Below are positions 1-5,881 of a DNA stretch of 58,295 bases, one piece after another. The position numbers and the translations under genes were made by a program. Source of the stretch: Bacillota bacterium (GTDB lineage: Bacteria > Bacillota_I > Bacilli_A > RFN20 > CAG-288); the NCBI GenBank assembly GCA_023459795.1, contig JAEWSP010000016.1:1-58295 (forward strand). The letters run 5' to 3'. The notes under the pieces are model-generated. The model was not told the origin of the DNA. It was given only the letters and a program-made list of their open reading frames with translations, and made no database searches. The first letter of the stretch is position 1. Every line of letters starts with the position of its first letter.

Positions 1-1
1 C

Positions 2-91
2 CTCTGGTGGAACACAAAGAGGATCCAGCGGAAATTAAATTGGATAGCACCTCATGAGGTGCTATCCAATTGGTATGCCAGTGCAGTATGA
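2..91 (+). CDS. IS3-family transposase OrfB, C-terminal end (partial)
   Basis: Reading from base 2 gives a protein tail with WWNTKRIQRKLNW followed by IAPHEVLSNWYA and a TGA stop at 89-91. IS3-family integrases end in this way, with a YN-x-KRIQxKLNWxxPxEyR pattern at the end of the rve domain. The DDE catalytic residues lie upstream, outside the window. The reading frame is open to the window edge, so there is no sign that this copy is broken, but completeness cannot be judged. The last codons contain a perfect 34-base palindrome at 38-71. Confidence 0.75.
   Translation, partial: LWWNTKRIQRKLNWIAPHEVLSNWYASAV
38..71. repeat. Perfect 34-base palindrome inside the transposase tail
   Basis: Bases 38-71 read the same on both strands, with 17 bases in each arm and no loop or mismatch. 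It lies in the coding end of the IS3 transposase, so the codons for KLNW and LSNW mirror each other. A T-run does not follow, so it is not a classic terminator. It could end transcription entering or leaving the element, or be a protein-binding site. Confidence 0.85.
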
Positions 92-147
92 TGTTTCTAA
101 AGTCCAAGTTTAGGGGTTCACTACAAAATGGGCGGCTATTTCTTATT

Positions 148-636
148 TCATCTTTTTCTCTTGCACCATCGATACTTAGGATCTTTGAGACGCTCTTCAG
201 CAAAATGCTTCTTGCTATCGACTAGGCTTAACTTATTTGCCCCGCCATTCTCGTCTGGGCATTCCTCAAACCCATCGTCTTCCTATCCACAGACTGGGCA
301 TATGTCATAAGACGAGGAATCAGGAAAAGTGTATTCGCCGCAGACCGGACATTTGTGGGGGACCAATGGAGGACGAATTGAGTCAAGATAATCGAACTTT
401 GGATTCTCTTGCCGCTTTTTTGCAAACCAAGCCTTGTACTCATTGAGAGACATGACATTACGGCCCTTTTTCTTGTCTGGGTCTTTGGCTTGCTCTTTAT
501 CTAGGTGCCATCCGCAATATATGCAGAAATCTTCTTCGCCTTTAGGATCATCGCGGTCTGTGAAAAGATATTCCCCGCAGACCGGGCAAAGAATGTACCC
601 ATCATCTTCTATATGTTTTTTTATGTTCTTATCTTC
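148..636 (-). pseudogene. CPCC zinc-ribbon half of an XRE regulator, cut off by in-frame TAG codons
   Basis: Continuing in the frame of the HTH gene past its TAG (637-639), the minus strand encodes two tandem cysteine-rich CPCC ribbons. The first has CPVCGEYLF and later CIYCGWHLD. The second has CPVCGEYTFPD and later CPVCG-stop-EDDGFEECPDENGG, then a conserved tail ending at TGA 148-150. The second stop (TAG at 283-285) sits exactly where the first ribbon and the family have Trp after CG, so TGG to TAG is the simplest reading. There is no frameshift over the whole 699 bases and no start codon with a good ribosome site for the ribbon part. The gene is either freshly inactivated or depends on readthrough. 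Confidence 0.75.
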
Positions 637-846
637 CTATTTTTCTTCATCCATAATGTCAGACAAGGAAAGGCTATATGTTTTAATGAGCAGCATTAGT
701 TTCTCAAAGCTCATTTCATTGATGCCTTCCTCGATTTTGTTGATGGTGGATTTAGATGTATACCCTAAGGATCTGGCAAATTCCTCCTGAGTCATTCCGT
801 TCTTTTTCCTAATCTCTTTGATTCTTTTGCCAAGCTTCTTGCTCAT
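637..846 (-). CDS. Small XRE-type helix-turn-helix regulator (N-terminal piece)
   Basis: The 69-residue product is one XRE/Cro-type DNA-binding domain: a basic first helix, then MTQEEFARSLGY, then STINKIEEG as the recognition helix. It starts with an ATG that overlaps the TGA of the RhuM-like gene (ATGA), so the two are translationally coupled in one minus-strand operon. The HTH domain is complete and may still bind DNA. In the same frame, after TAG 637-639, the sequence continues as a CPCC zinc-ribbon region, so the intact ancestor was probably a 232-residue HTH-CPCC protein. It likely regulates its own operon, but no operator is evident. Confidence 0.75.
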   Translation of the reverse strand: MSKKLGKRIKEIRKKNGMTQEEFARSLGYTSKSTINKIEEGINEMSFEKLMLLIKTYSLSLSDIMDEEK

Positions 847-1736
847 TCTGAAAGTTCCTTTTTTATGGCCTCTATGATTGAGGCGTCGAGTATCTTAGAC
901 ATTTCGAAGGCTCTCCTTCCAACATAGTTCAGTGAGGCTCCGACGTGATAGCCCTCTTTTTCGTCTATGATAAGGAACCGGTCGTGGAACGAATCGGTAA
1001 AATGCGTGAAAAGATTGCCGTACTGCTTGTTGAAGGCTTCAATCTCGGCTTGTGACAGTCTGGATTTGGAAGAGTAGTATATATCGGCTTTTACTCCAGG
1101 CCTTTTCTTTGAGATTATGTCCAGGGCTTTCTTGTCACAGTAGGAGTCAATCAGCAGAAGACTGGATGAGGCCTTACATATCAATCCTTCAAGGAAGGAG
1201 AGGGCGTCATAGAACTGACCTTGGAAGAAGATTCTTTCCTTTGGGTTTTCATCGTTTATCTTTTTCTCAGCTTTTGATAGCCTGTCATCCATGGAATCGA
1301 CGCGGTTTACTAGATGGATGTAGTTTTCATCCGTGAGGAGAACTCTCTTTTCGTTTAAGGCATAGCCCTTGAGCATGTATTCTCTCAAAACCGAAGTGGC
1401 CCACTTCCTAAACAAGGTTCCTCTTTTGCCATTAATCCTGTAACCGACAGCAATAATAACATCAAGATTATAAATTGGAACCTTCCTTGAAATTATCCTT
1501 GTTCCTTCTGCTTGAGCTTGTGCGTTTTCCGCATAGGTTGATTCCTTGTCCAACTCACCATCAGCATATATTCGTGAAATGTGACGGGAAATTCTGCTTC
1601 TATCAACATCAAAAAGCACAGCCATTTCTGCTTGACTTAACCACACGGTATCTTCGTTTGGTGAGACTCTGACATCCAGATTTACATCGCCATCATCAAA
1701 TTTCACCATTTCCAGATTTTCCACGGTAATACCCAT
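843..1736 (-). CDS. RhuM-family protein with a C-terminal PLD-like domain
   Basis: Residues 1-150 match the RhuM family: TVWLSQAEMAVLF with a predicted HTH, SRISRHI, and the signature LDVIIAVGYRINGKRGT followed by LFRKWA. Residues 170-297 resemble a phospholipase-D-like nuclease half, with FHDRFLIID near residue 255 and GASLNYVGRRAFE after it. RhuM proteins are common on mobile and pathogenicity islands, and their biochemical role is unsettled. The C-terminal domain suggests nucleic-acid handling or an abortive-infection-type role, which is inference. The gene starts at 1736, or at Met10 just before VKFDDGD. AT-rich bases with TATAAT-like boxes lie directly upstream. It overlaps the HTH gene by four bases. 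Confidence 0.8.
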   Translation of the reverse strand: MGITVENLEMVKFDDGDVNLDVRVSPNEDTVWLSQAEMAVLFDVDRSRISRHISRIYADGELDKESTYAENAQAQAEGTRIISRKVPIYNLDVIIAVGYRINGKRGTLFRKWATSVLREYMLKGYALNEKRVLLTDENYIHLVNRVDSMDDRLSKAEKKINDENPKERIFFQGQFYDALSFLEGLICKASSSLLLIDSYCDKKALDIISKKRPGVKADIYYSSKSRLSQAEIEAFNKQYGNLFTHFTDSFHDRFLIIDEKEGYHVGASLNYVGRRAFEMSKILDASIIEAIKKELSE

Positions 1737-1775
1737 ATTATCAGTATAATAAAAAGTAGATTATAGGTCTACAAA

Positions 1776-1804
1776 TTTAAGCAATAATGAAGTGTAATTA
1801 TATT
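1776..1804 (+). promoter_or_regulatory. Likely promoter of structured RNA copy 1
   Basis: TTTAAG (1776-1781) and TATATT (1799-1804) are separated by 17 bases, which would start a transcript near 1811, directly before the folded region. The surrounding bases are very AT-rich. The -35 match is modest. Confidence 0.45.
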
Positions 1805-1810
1805 AATTAA

Positions 1811-1982
1811 CGCCTTTGTAAAGGTTCGAATAAATACATCCTTGCCCCGCCAGTGGCGTTGTATCCGAACACTGTATGTCTATAGATACGGGTTCGGTGT
1901 AACATTCAGGATGGATAGCCGTAACAAGGCTATCAAAGTTCGGGATGATAAATAGCCGCTCAGAAATGGGCAGCTTTTTATT
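1811..1982 (+). ncRNA. Putative structured RNA, copy 1 (upstream of the DUF4143 ATPase)
   Basis: About 170 bases hold three hairpins and a terminator-like end. CGCC/GGCG pair at 1848-1858. CCGAAC (1865-1870) pairs with GTTCGG (1892-1897) around the shared block CACTGTATG. GATAGCC (1914-1920) pairs with GGCTATC (1928-1934). A last imperfect stem at 1954-1973 is followed by TTTTT. A diverged copy with the same order of parts follows the ATPase gene at 3417-3563. The long stem differs at one base pair in a compensated way (C-G here, A-T there) and at one pair by a G-U wobble, which supports RNA structure. No Rfam family was recognised by eye. Confidence 0.55.
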
Positions 1983-2002
1983 CCCAATATTAGTTTTCCT
2001 GC

Positions 2003-2031
2003 TTCCAAAACAACATGATAAATGGTACTAT
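2003..2031 (+). promoter_or_regulatory. Weak promoter for the DUF4143 ATPase gene
   Basis: TTCCAA (2003-2008) and TACTAT (2026-2031) have 17-base spacing and would start transcription just before the nested inverted repeat that covers the ribosome site. The gene lies behind the terminator-like end of RNA copy 1, so it needs either its own promoter or readthrough. Confidence 0.35.
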
Positions 2032-2033
2032 AT

Positions 2034-2071
2034 AACCGCAACTGTTGACAGTTTGGAGGATATTTGCGGTT
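2034..2071 (+). promoter_or_regulatory. Nested inverted repeats enclosing the ATPase ribosome site
   Basis: AACCGCAA (2034-2041) and TTGCGGTT (2064-2071) are perfect inverted repeats and the second ends directly against the ATG at 2072. Inside, AACTGT (2040-2045) and ACAGTT (2048-2053) form another perfect pair. The GGAGG ribosome site (2055-2059) lies inside the larger loop. In RNA the outer stem would hide the start codon region. In DNA the repeats could be an operator. Confidence 0.5.
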
Positions 2072-3403
2072 ATGGAGTACAAAAGAGAAAAATATGTTAA
2101 GCAATTGCTGGACAAACGCGGCAATGGGCTCATAAAAGTAATCACCGGCCTTCGGCGTGGTGGCAAATCATATCTTCTTAACAATCTCTTTAAACCAACC
2201 CTTCAAAATGAAGGAGTGAATCAGAGCGACATTATTTCCTTTGCGTTCGACAAAGATTCTGATCTCGACAAGCTGCTTCCGTTTTTCTCTGGAGAACCTC
2301 TCATGGTAAAAGAGGGCGTTGAGGAAAAGGTCAACTCCCACAAATTCCGGGCCTTCATCAAAAGCCTCCTTCCAAACGATTCCAAGCACCACTATCTCCT
2401 GCTCGACGAGATTCAGCGCCTTGAAAATTTCTCTGGAACGCTCAATTCTTACCTAGACGTGAAGAATCTCGATGTTTATGTCACCGGAAGCAATTCCCAT
2501 CTCTTGAGCAGCGAGATTGCCACCGAATTCAAAGGCAGAAGCAGCCTCATTCATTTGTTGCCTCTCTCGTTTTCGGAATTTGCGGAAGGCAAAATGGAGG
2601 CACCTGAAAAACTTTGGAGCGAATACATGTTCTACGGTTCCCTTCCTATCGTGGTTAACGAGAAAAGCGATTTTGAAAAAAGGAACGAGCTAAAAAACCT
2701 TATCGACAACGTGTATCTCAACGACATCGTAACACATAACGAAATCAGGAATGACGCCAACCTAAAGAAGACCTTGGAGGTCATAGCAAGCTCGGTTGGA
2801 TCTACCGTTAGTTCCTTGTCTATAGCGAACACATTCAGGTCAAAGAAAAATGGCAGGATTGACAATGAGACGGTTGATCGCTATCAAGGGTTCTTCGAGA
2901 ACTGCTTTTTAACGATTCCCTGTTTCCGTTACGATATCAAAGGAAGGCAATACATCGAAGGCAAATCAAAGATATTCTTCGAGGATCTTGGATTAAGGAA
3001 CGCCCTGACCGGATGGCGGGAAATCGAGGAAAGCCACCTTTTGGAAAACGCCATATATAACGAACTCCGTTATCGTGGGTATGAGGTTTCTGTTGGATCC
3101 GTGGAAATACGAGAAAAAAGCAACAAACAAGATGTCAATGGGAAAGACATCTATACGAAAAAACAGGTCGAAGTGGATTTCATTGCGGTGAACGGAAGCG
3201 AGAAGTATTACATTCAATCCGCCTACACCGTTGCCATGGCGGAAAAACGCAAGCAGGAGATTAGGCCATTAGTGAACATAGATGACAGCTTCAAGAAAAT
3301 AATCATAACCAAGGATACAATAAAGCCTTGGTATGACGAAAAGGGAATCCTGACCATCAACTTTTTTGATTTCCTGAAGAGCCAAGATTTGCTTGCCATA
3401 TAA
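2072..3403 (+). CDS. AAA-family ATPase with C-terminal DUF4143 domain
   Basis: The 443-residue protein has the layout of the DUF4143 ATPases. It has a Walker A loop GLRRGGKS near residue 30, Walker B LLLDEIQRLEN near residue 115, and the family block VTGSNSHLLSSEIATEFKGR followed by LPLSFSEF. The C-terminal third is DUF4143 with LENAIYNELRYRGYEV, KQVEVDFIA and YYIQSAY, a restriction-endonuclease-like fold lacking clear catalytic residues. Such proteins are widespread and often mobile, and their function is unknown. An upstream TTG at 2045 is in frame, but ATG 2072 with GGAGG at 2055-2059 and the usual family N-terminus fit better. The gene sits between two copies of a putative structured RNA. 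Its base composition is lower in GC than the core genes. Confidence 0.85.
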   Translation: MEYKREKYVKQLLDKRGNGLIKVITGLRRGGKSYLLNNLFKPTLQNEGVNQSDIISFAFDKDSDLDKLLPFFSGEPLMVKEGVEEKVNSHKFRAFIKSLLPNDSKHHYLLLDEIQRLENFSGTLNSYLDVKNLDVYVTGSNSHLLSSEIATEFKGRSSLIHLLPLSFSEFAEGKMEAPEKLWSEYMFYGSLPIVVNEKSDFEKRNELKNLIDNVYLNDIVTHNEIRNDANLKKTLEVIASSVGSTVSSLSIANTFRSKKNGRIDNETVDRYQGFFENCFLTIPCFRYDIKGRQYIEGKSKIFFEDLGLRNALTGWREIEESHLLENAIYNELRYRGYEVSVGSVEIREKSNKQDVNGKDIYTKKQVEVDFIAVNGSEKYYIQSAYTVAMAEKRKQEIRPLVNIDDSFKKIIITKDTIKPWYDEKGILTINFFDFLKSQDLLAI

Positions 3404-3416
3404 ATTGCGAATCTCA

Positions 3417-3563
3417 AAAGGGTCGGAAAAATATCTCACCGCTCCGCCATTCGCATCTAATACGAGCACTGTATGCATATCAGACAGGGTTCGTGGCAAT
3501 CGCACAACTCCCAAATGGGAGAAATGCGGATAAAGAAATGACCGCTTAGGCGGCCGTTTTTTA
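3417..3563 (+). ncRNA. Putative structured RNA, copy 2 (downstream of the DUF4143 ATPase)
   Basis: This diverged copy of the 1811-1982 element begins 13 bases after the ATPase stop. It keeps the AAAGG-TCG-AA-AAATA start block and the CGAGCACTGTATG block. The stem ACGAGC (3462-3467) with GTTCGT (3489-3494) is kept with one G-U wobble. The next hairpin is kept in place but not in sequence, CTCCC (3508-3512) with GGGAG (3517-3521), enclosed by CGCA/TGCG. It ends in CCGC-TTAG-GCGG and a six-T run. It may be released from the ATPase mRNA or act as its 3' end. The family is unknown to me. Confidence 0.5.
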
Positions 3564-3684
3564 TAGCACTTCCCGGATTCCGGTTTTTCTTGATTCAGTT
3601 CTTCTTTTCAACTTTTCTGAAATCAACAAAATCTAAATGCCTATGGATTGTTAGGTATTTGTTGCTTTTTAATTATTCAATAAT

Positions 3685-3728
3685 CTTACCATCAAGACTT
3701 TCTTTCTTATCATTTAACTTATCATTTA
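3685..3728. promoter_or_regulatory. Direct repeats, candidate LytTR operator
   Basis: CTTACCATC at 3685 and CTTATCATT at 3706 lie exactly 21 bases apart, which is the spacing of LytTR-type binding repeats (nine-base sites, two helix turns). A second exact copy of CTTATCATTTA starts at 3718. The nearby AgrA-like regulator (8357-9082) is the obvious candidate binder. They lie about 75 bases before the likely -35 box, farther than usual, so the role is an inference. Confidence 0.35.
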
Positions 3729-3805
3729 GAAAATCCGCTTTCCTTTTCAAACAAACAGGGCGGCAAAGCTATTGGAGAGAAGAGGCTCCGATGGCTTTTC
3801 CTTTC

Positions 3806-3834
3806 TTAAAATTAGCGGCATATAGTGATATAAT
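3806..3834 (+). promoter_or_regulatory. Extended -10 promoter of the peptide/ABC operon
   Basis: TGATATAAT gives an extended -10 box (TATAAT at 3829-3834), with TTAAAA at 3806-3811 as a poor -35 box 17 bases away. The transcript would start near 3841, about 20 bases before the small peptide ORF. Confidence 0.55.
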
Positions 3835-3861
3835 GCCTAAAGTTGAAAAAGGGGTGTCTAT

Positions 3862-3948
3862 ATGCTGAAAAGAGGGTTTCGTGGTTCTGCTTTTTTTCTT
3901 ATTTCCTTTTGTTTCTTATTCGATGATGGCTATTACTATCTAAAGTAA
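3862..3948 (+). CDS. 28-residue hydrophobic peptide ORF
   Basis: The ORF starts with ATG behind AAAAAGGGGTG, a good ribosome site, and ends with TAA six bases before the ABC ATPase start. The product begins basic (MLKRGFRG), has a short hydrophobic core (SAFFLISFCFLF) and ends with DDGYYYLK. That shape fits a tiny membrane or exported peptide. Its place, first in an operon with an ABC/FtsX exporter and next to an AgrC/AgrA-like pair, suggests a signal peptide, a small bacteriocin-like peptide or a regulatory leader. No known family was recognised and there is no AgrB-like protease gene nearby. It could still be chance. Confidence 0.45.
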   Translation: MLKRGFRGSAFFLISFCFLFDDGYYYLK

Positions 3949-3954
3949 ACGGAA

Positions 3955-4623
3955 ATGATTCATGCAGTCAACCTTTGCAAGAAATACGGCGAACTGACTG
4001 CTGTAGATAACATCAGCTTAACGATCCAGGAAGGAGAATTCCTGATTCTTTCCGGAGAGAGCGGAAGCGGAAAAACGACACTGCTAAGTATGCTTAGTAC
4101 CTTGGAAAAGCCAACTAGAAAAGAAGTCTATTATGGCGATAGCAACATCTATTCTCTTCCTGAGAAAGAAATCTGCGATCTACGGCTAAAGGATATCGGC
4201 ATAATCTTCCAAAGATTTTATTTGGAGATGGATTACTCTGTTCTGGAAAACGTCCTTCTTCCTCTCCAGATTAGAAGAGGGAGTTCCTGGAAGGAAGCAA
4301 AAGAACAGGCAACTAAGATTATCGGAGAAGTCGGACTTGGCAAAGTCCAAAACAGCTAAGCAAAACTTCTCTCCGGAGGGGAAATGCAGAGATGCTGTAT
4401 TGCCAGGGCTCTAGTGAATCATCCTAAGACCGTTTTTGCAGATGAACCCTGCGGGAATTTGGACTCCAAGAACGGTTTTGCTGTTATGGATCTCTTGCAG
4501 AAAGAGAATAAAGCAGGGCAAACCATCATCCTTGTTACCCATAACAAGGATCATTTTCGGCATGCCTCCAGAATTGTAGAACTCAAAGACGGAAGAATCG
4601 TATCCGACACAAAAGATGAGTAA
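3955..4623 (+). pseudogene. ABC transporter ATPase (LolD/MacB type) interrupted by an in-frame TAA
   Basis: Across 222 codons the frame encodes a complete LolD/MacB-type ATPase: Walker A SGESGSGKTT, Q-loop IIFQRF, signature LLSGGEMQR, Walker B TVFADEPCGNLD and H-loop VTHN. A TAA at 4357-4359 breaks it between the Q-loop and the signature, with no frameshift. By context a sense codon such as CAA or TAT was expected. The bases encoding the signature form GGAGGGG directly before ATG 4384, so a C-terminal piece could be translated separately, but it would lack the signature motif. The frame runs eight bases into the first permease gene. Probably a recent nonsense mutation, or an assembly or read error. 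Confidence 0.8.
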
Positions 4624-5881
4624 ATTGTTTTTCCGGGAAATCCGGCTGAACTTCCGGAATTACATCGTTTATATGATCGCCTTCATCTTTTTGTTTTGCT
4701 CGGAACTTACGATACTCAATACGGCTTTTTCCTTGAAACGGAATTTCTATCGGGCTTGGGGGAGTTCAGAGTTCCAACTCCAGGAGAAATATCCGGATCT
4801 TATAGACTTGGAAGAAGAAGAGAAGAAGGACGCTGTTCTTCTTCTAAATCTGGTACCGGGGATTACGGACAGCGAAAAAGCGGAAGAGAAAGATCCTCTT
4901 TCCTTTCCACTCTTCTCGTCCTCTGCAGCAAAGGAAGAAGAAATCCCTTCCTATAATTCCCTTGTCTACAAAGGGAAAGCCTATTCCTTGTCCGACGAAG
5001 ACCTTGAAAAACAGGAAGAGGATTATTCTTCTAGAGGGCTTGTAGAAGGAAAGGATTATACGGTCAAGCGGATGCAGTATAACGGGTCCCTGTTTTTCCA
5101 GGACAACGATCTTTTCTATTCGGAGTACGGATTTGAGAAAAACGGCAGTTCCTCTCCCGTAATCTATATCAACTCCATTTTCAGTCAAGAACTCCAGGCA
5201 AAGAAGGACGACAAGCTGACAATCAGGACGGCTTATAAAAGCCTGGATCTATATGTCGGAGGTGTCTTTCCGTATTCCGGCTCGGATAAGGCTTTCTTTC
5301 TGTCTTCTTCCGTACTGGACCTTTTCGGATACAAGGAAAACACACAGACGGTGGTCGATTTGAAGAACCTCTATTCCTATGATTCTTTAATAGCATTCCT
5401 AGAAAACAGATACCAGCTTGATCCGGAAGAAGTAAAAGACAAGCTATTCGAAAGGTATCGGGATGCTATCTCTACTATCTCCTTGTCTCTTCTACTGGTT
5501 GCAGCAATGCTCAGCATACTTTCCATATATATCATTTGGGAATCCATTACAAATTCCCTGCAGGCGAGGATGAGGAGCCTCTGCCTCTATAATTCCTTCG
5601 GACTGGAGTCCAAAAGGATTTCTTTCCTGATGGTAGCGGTGAATCTGTTCTATGTTTCCGTGTCCTTCTTTACCGGAATGCTTTCCTATCTAGGAGTCAA
5701 AGGCGTTATTGCTAAGGTCTTCGAATCCCTGTTTTGCTGCAGCTTTGTTTTCTGCTATCCCTATCTTTCTTTTGCCTACTATGGATTCCTTGTCCTTCTT
5801 GTCGTTCTTGTCAGCTTTGTTTTTTATAAGAGAAGGATGTCTCTCGATCTTTCCCGTCTATTAAAGGAAGAGGACTCCTAG
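4616..5881 (+). CDS. FtsX-like ABC permease, first subunit
   Basis: The 421-residue membrane protein has the FtsX/MacB plan. One N-terminal segment (about residues 14-36) is followed by a large outside domain of roughly 220 residues. Three membrane segments fill the C-terminal third, including the stretches around TISLSLLLVAAMLS and FLMVAVNLFYVSVSFF. The start ATG lies in the last codons of the ATPase frame (ATGAGTAA), typical translational coupling. With the next gene it would form the membrane part of an exporter, or of a mechanically coupled sensor-type transporter as in bacitracin or bacteriocin self-protection systems. The substrate is unknown. The 28-residue peptide upstream is the nearest candidate. 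Confidence 0.75.
   Translation: MSKLFFREIRLNFRNYIVYMIAFIFLFCSELTILNTAFSLKRNFYRAWGSSEFQLQEKYPDLIDLEEEEKKDAVLLLNLVPGITDSEKAEEKDPLSFPLFSSSAAKEEEIPSYNSLVYKGKAYSLSDEDLEKQEEDYSSRGLVEGKDYTVKRMQYNGSLFFQDNDLFYSEYGFEKNGSSSPVIYINSIFSQELQAKKDDKLTIRTAYKSLDLYVGGVFPYSGSDKAFFLSSSVLDLFGYKENTQTVVDLKNLYSYDSLIAFLENRYQLDPEEVKDKLFERYRDAISTISLSLLLVAAMLSILSIYIIWESITNSLQARMRSLCLYNSFGLESKRISFLMVAVNLFYVSVSFFTGMLSYLGVKGVIAKVFESLFCCSFVFCYPYLSFAYYGFLVLLVVLVSFVFYKRRMSLDLSRLLKEEDS

Larger units (their letters stand above)
1..125 (+). mobile_element. Right end of an IS3-family insertion sequence
   Basis: The stretch holds the last codons of an IS3-type transposase and then about 35 bases ending in AGGGGTTCACTACA. This resembles the right inverted repeat of the IS150-like group of IS3 elements, which end in CA, so the terminus is placed near base 125. 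The left part lies outside the window. The element stops about 22 bases short of the end of the next gene (stop at 148-150), so it landed just behind that gene. The exact terminus is an inference, because the matching left repeat and target duplication cannot be seen. Confidence 0.7.
3564..3861. other. AT-rich intergenic region ahead of the peptide/ABC operon
   Basis: No convincing gene was found. The only long open frame (from 3590) has no ribosome site and a low-complexity translation. The stretch holds direct repeats at 3685-3728 and the promoter of the peptide/ABC operon at 3806-3834, and is otherwise plain AT-rich DNA. Confidence 0.6.

Noticed and set aside
1811..3563. The repeats around the ATPase as integron attC sites or a T-box leader
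   Set aside because: The attC core words (GTTRRRY/RYYYAAC) in their required order and the conserved T-box sequence are absent. Both copies end like terminated RNAs instead.
3590..3868. A 92-codon frame in the AT-rich region before the exporter operon
   Set aside because: There is no ribosome site, the translation is low-complexity, and the frame crosses the likely promoter of the next operon.
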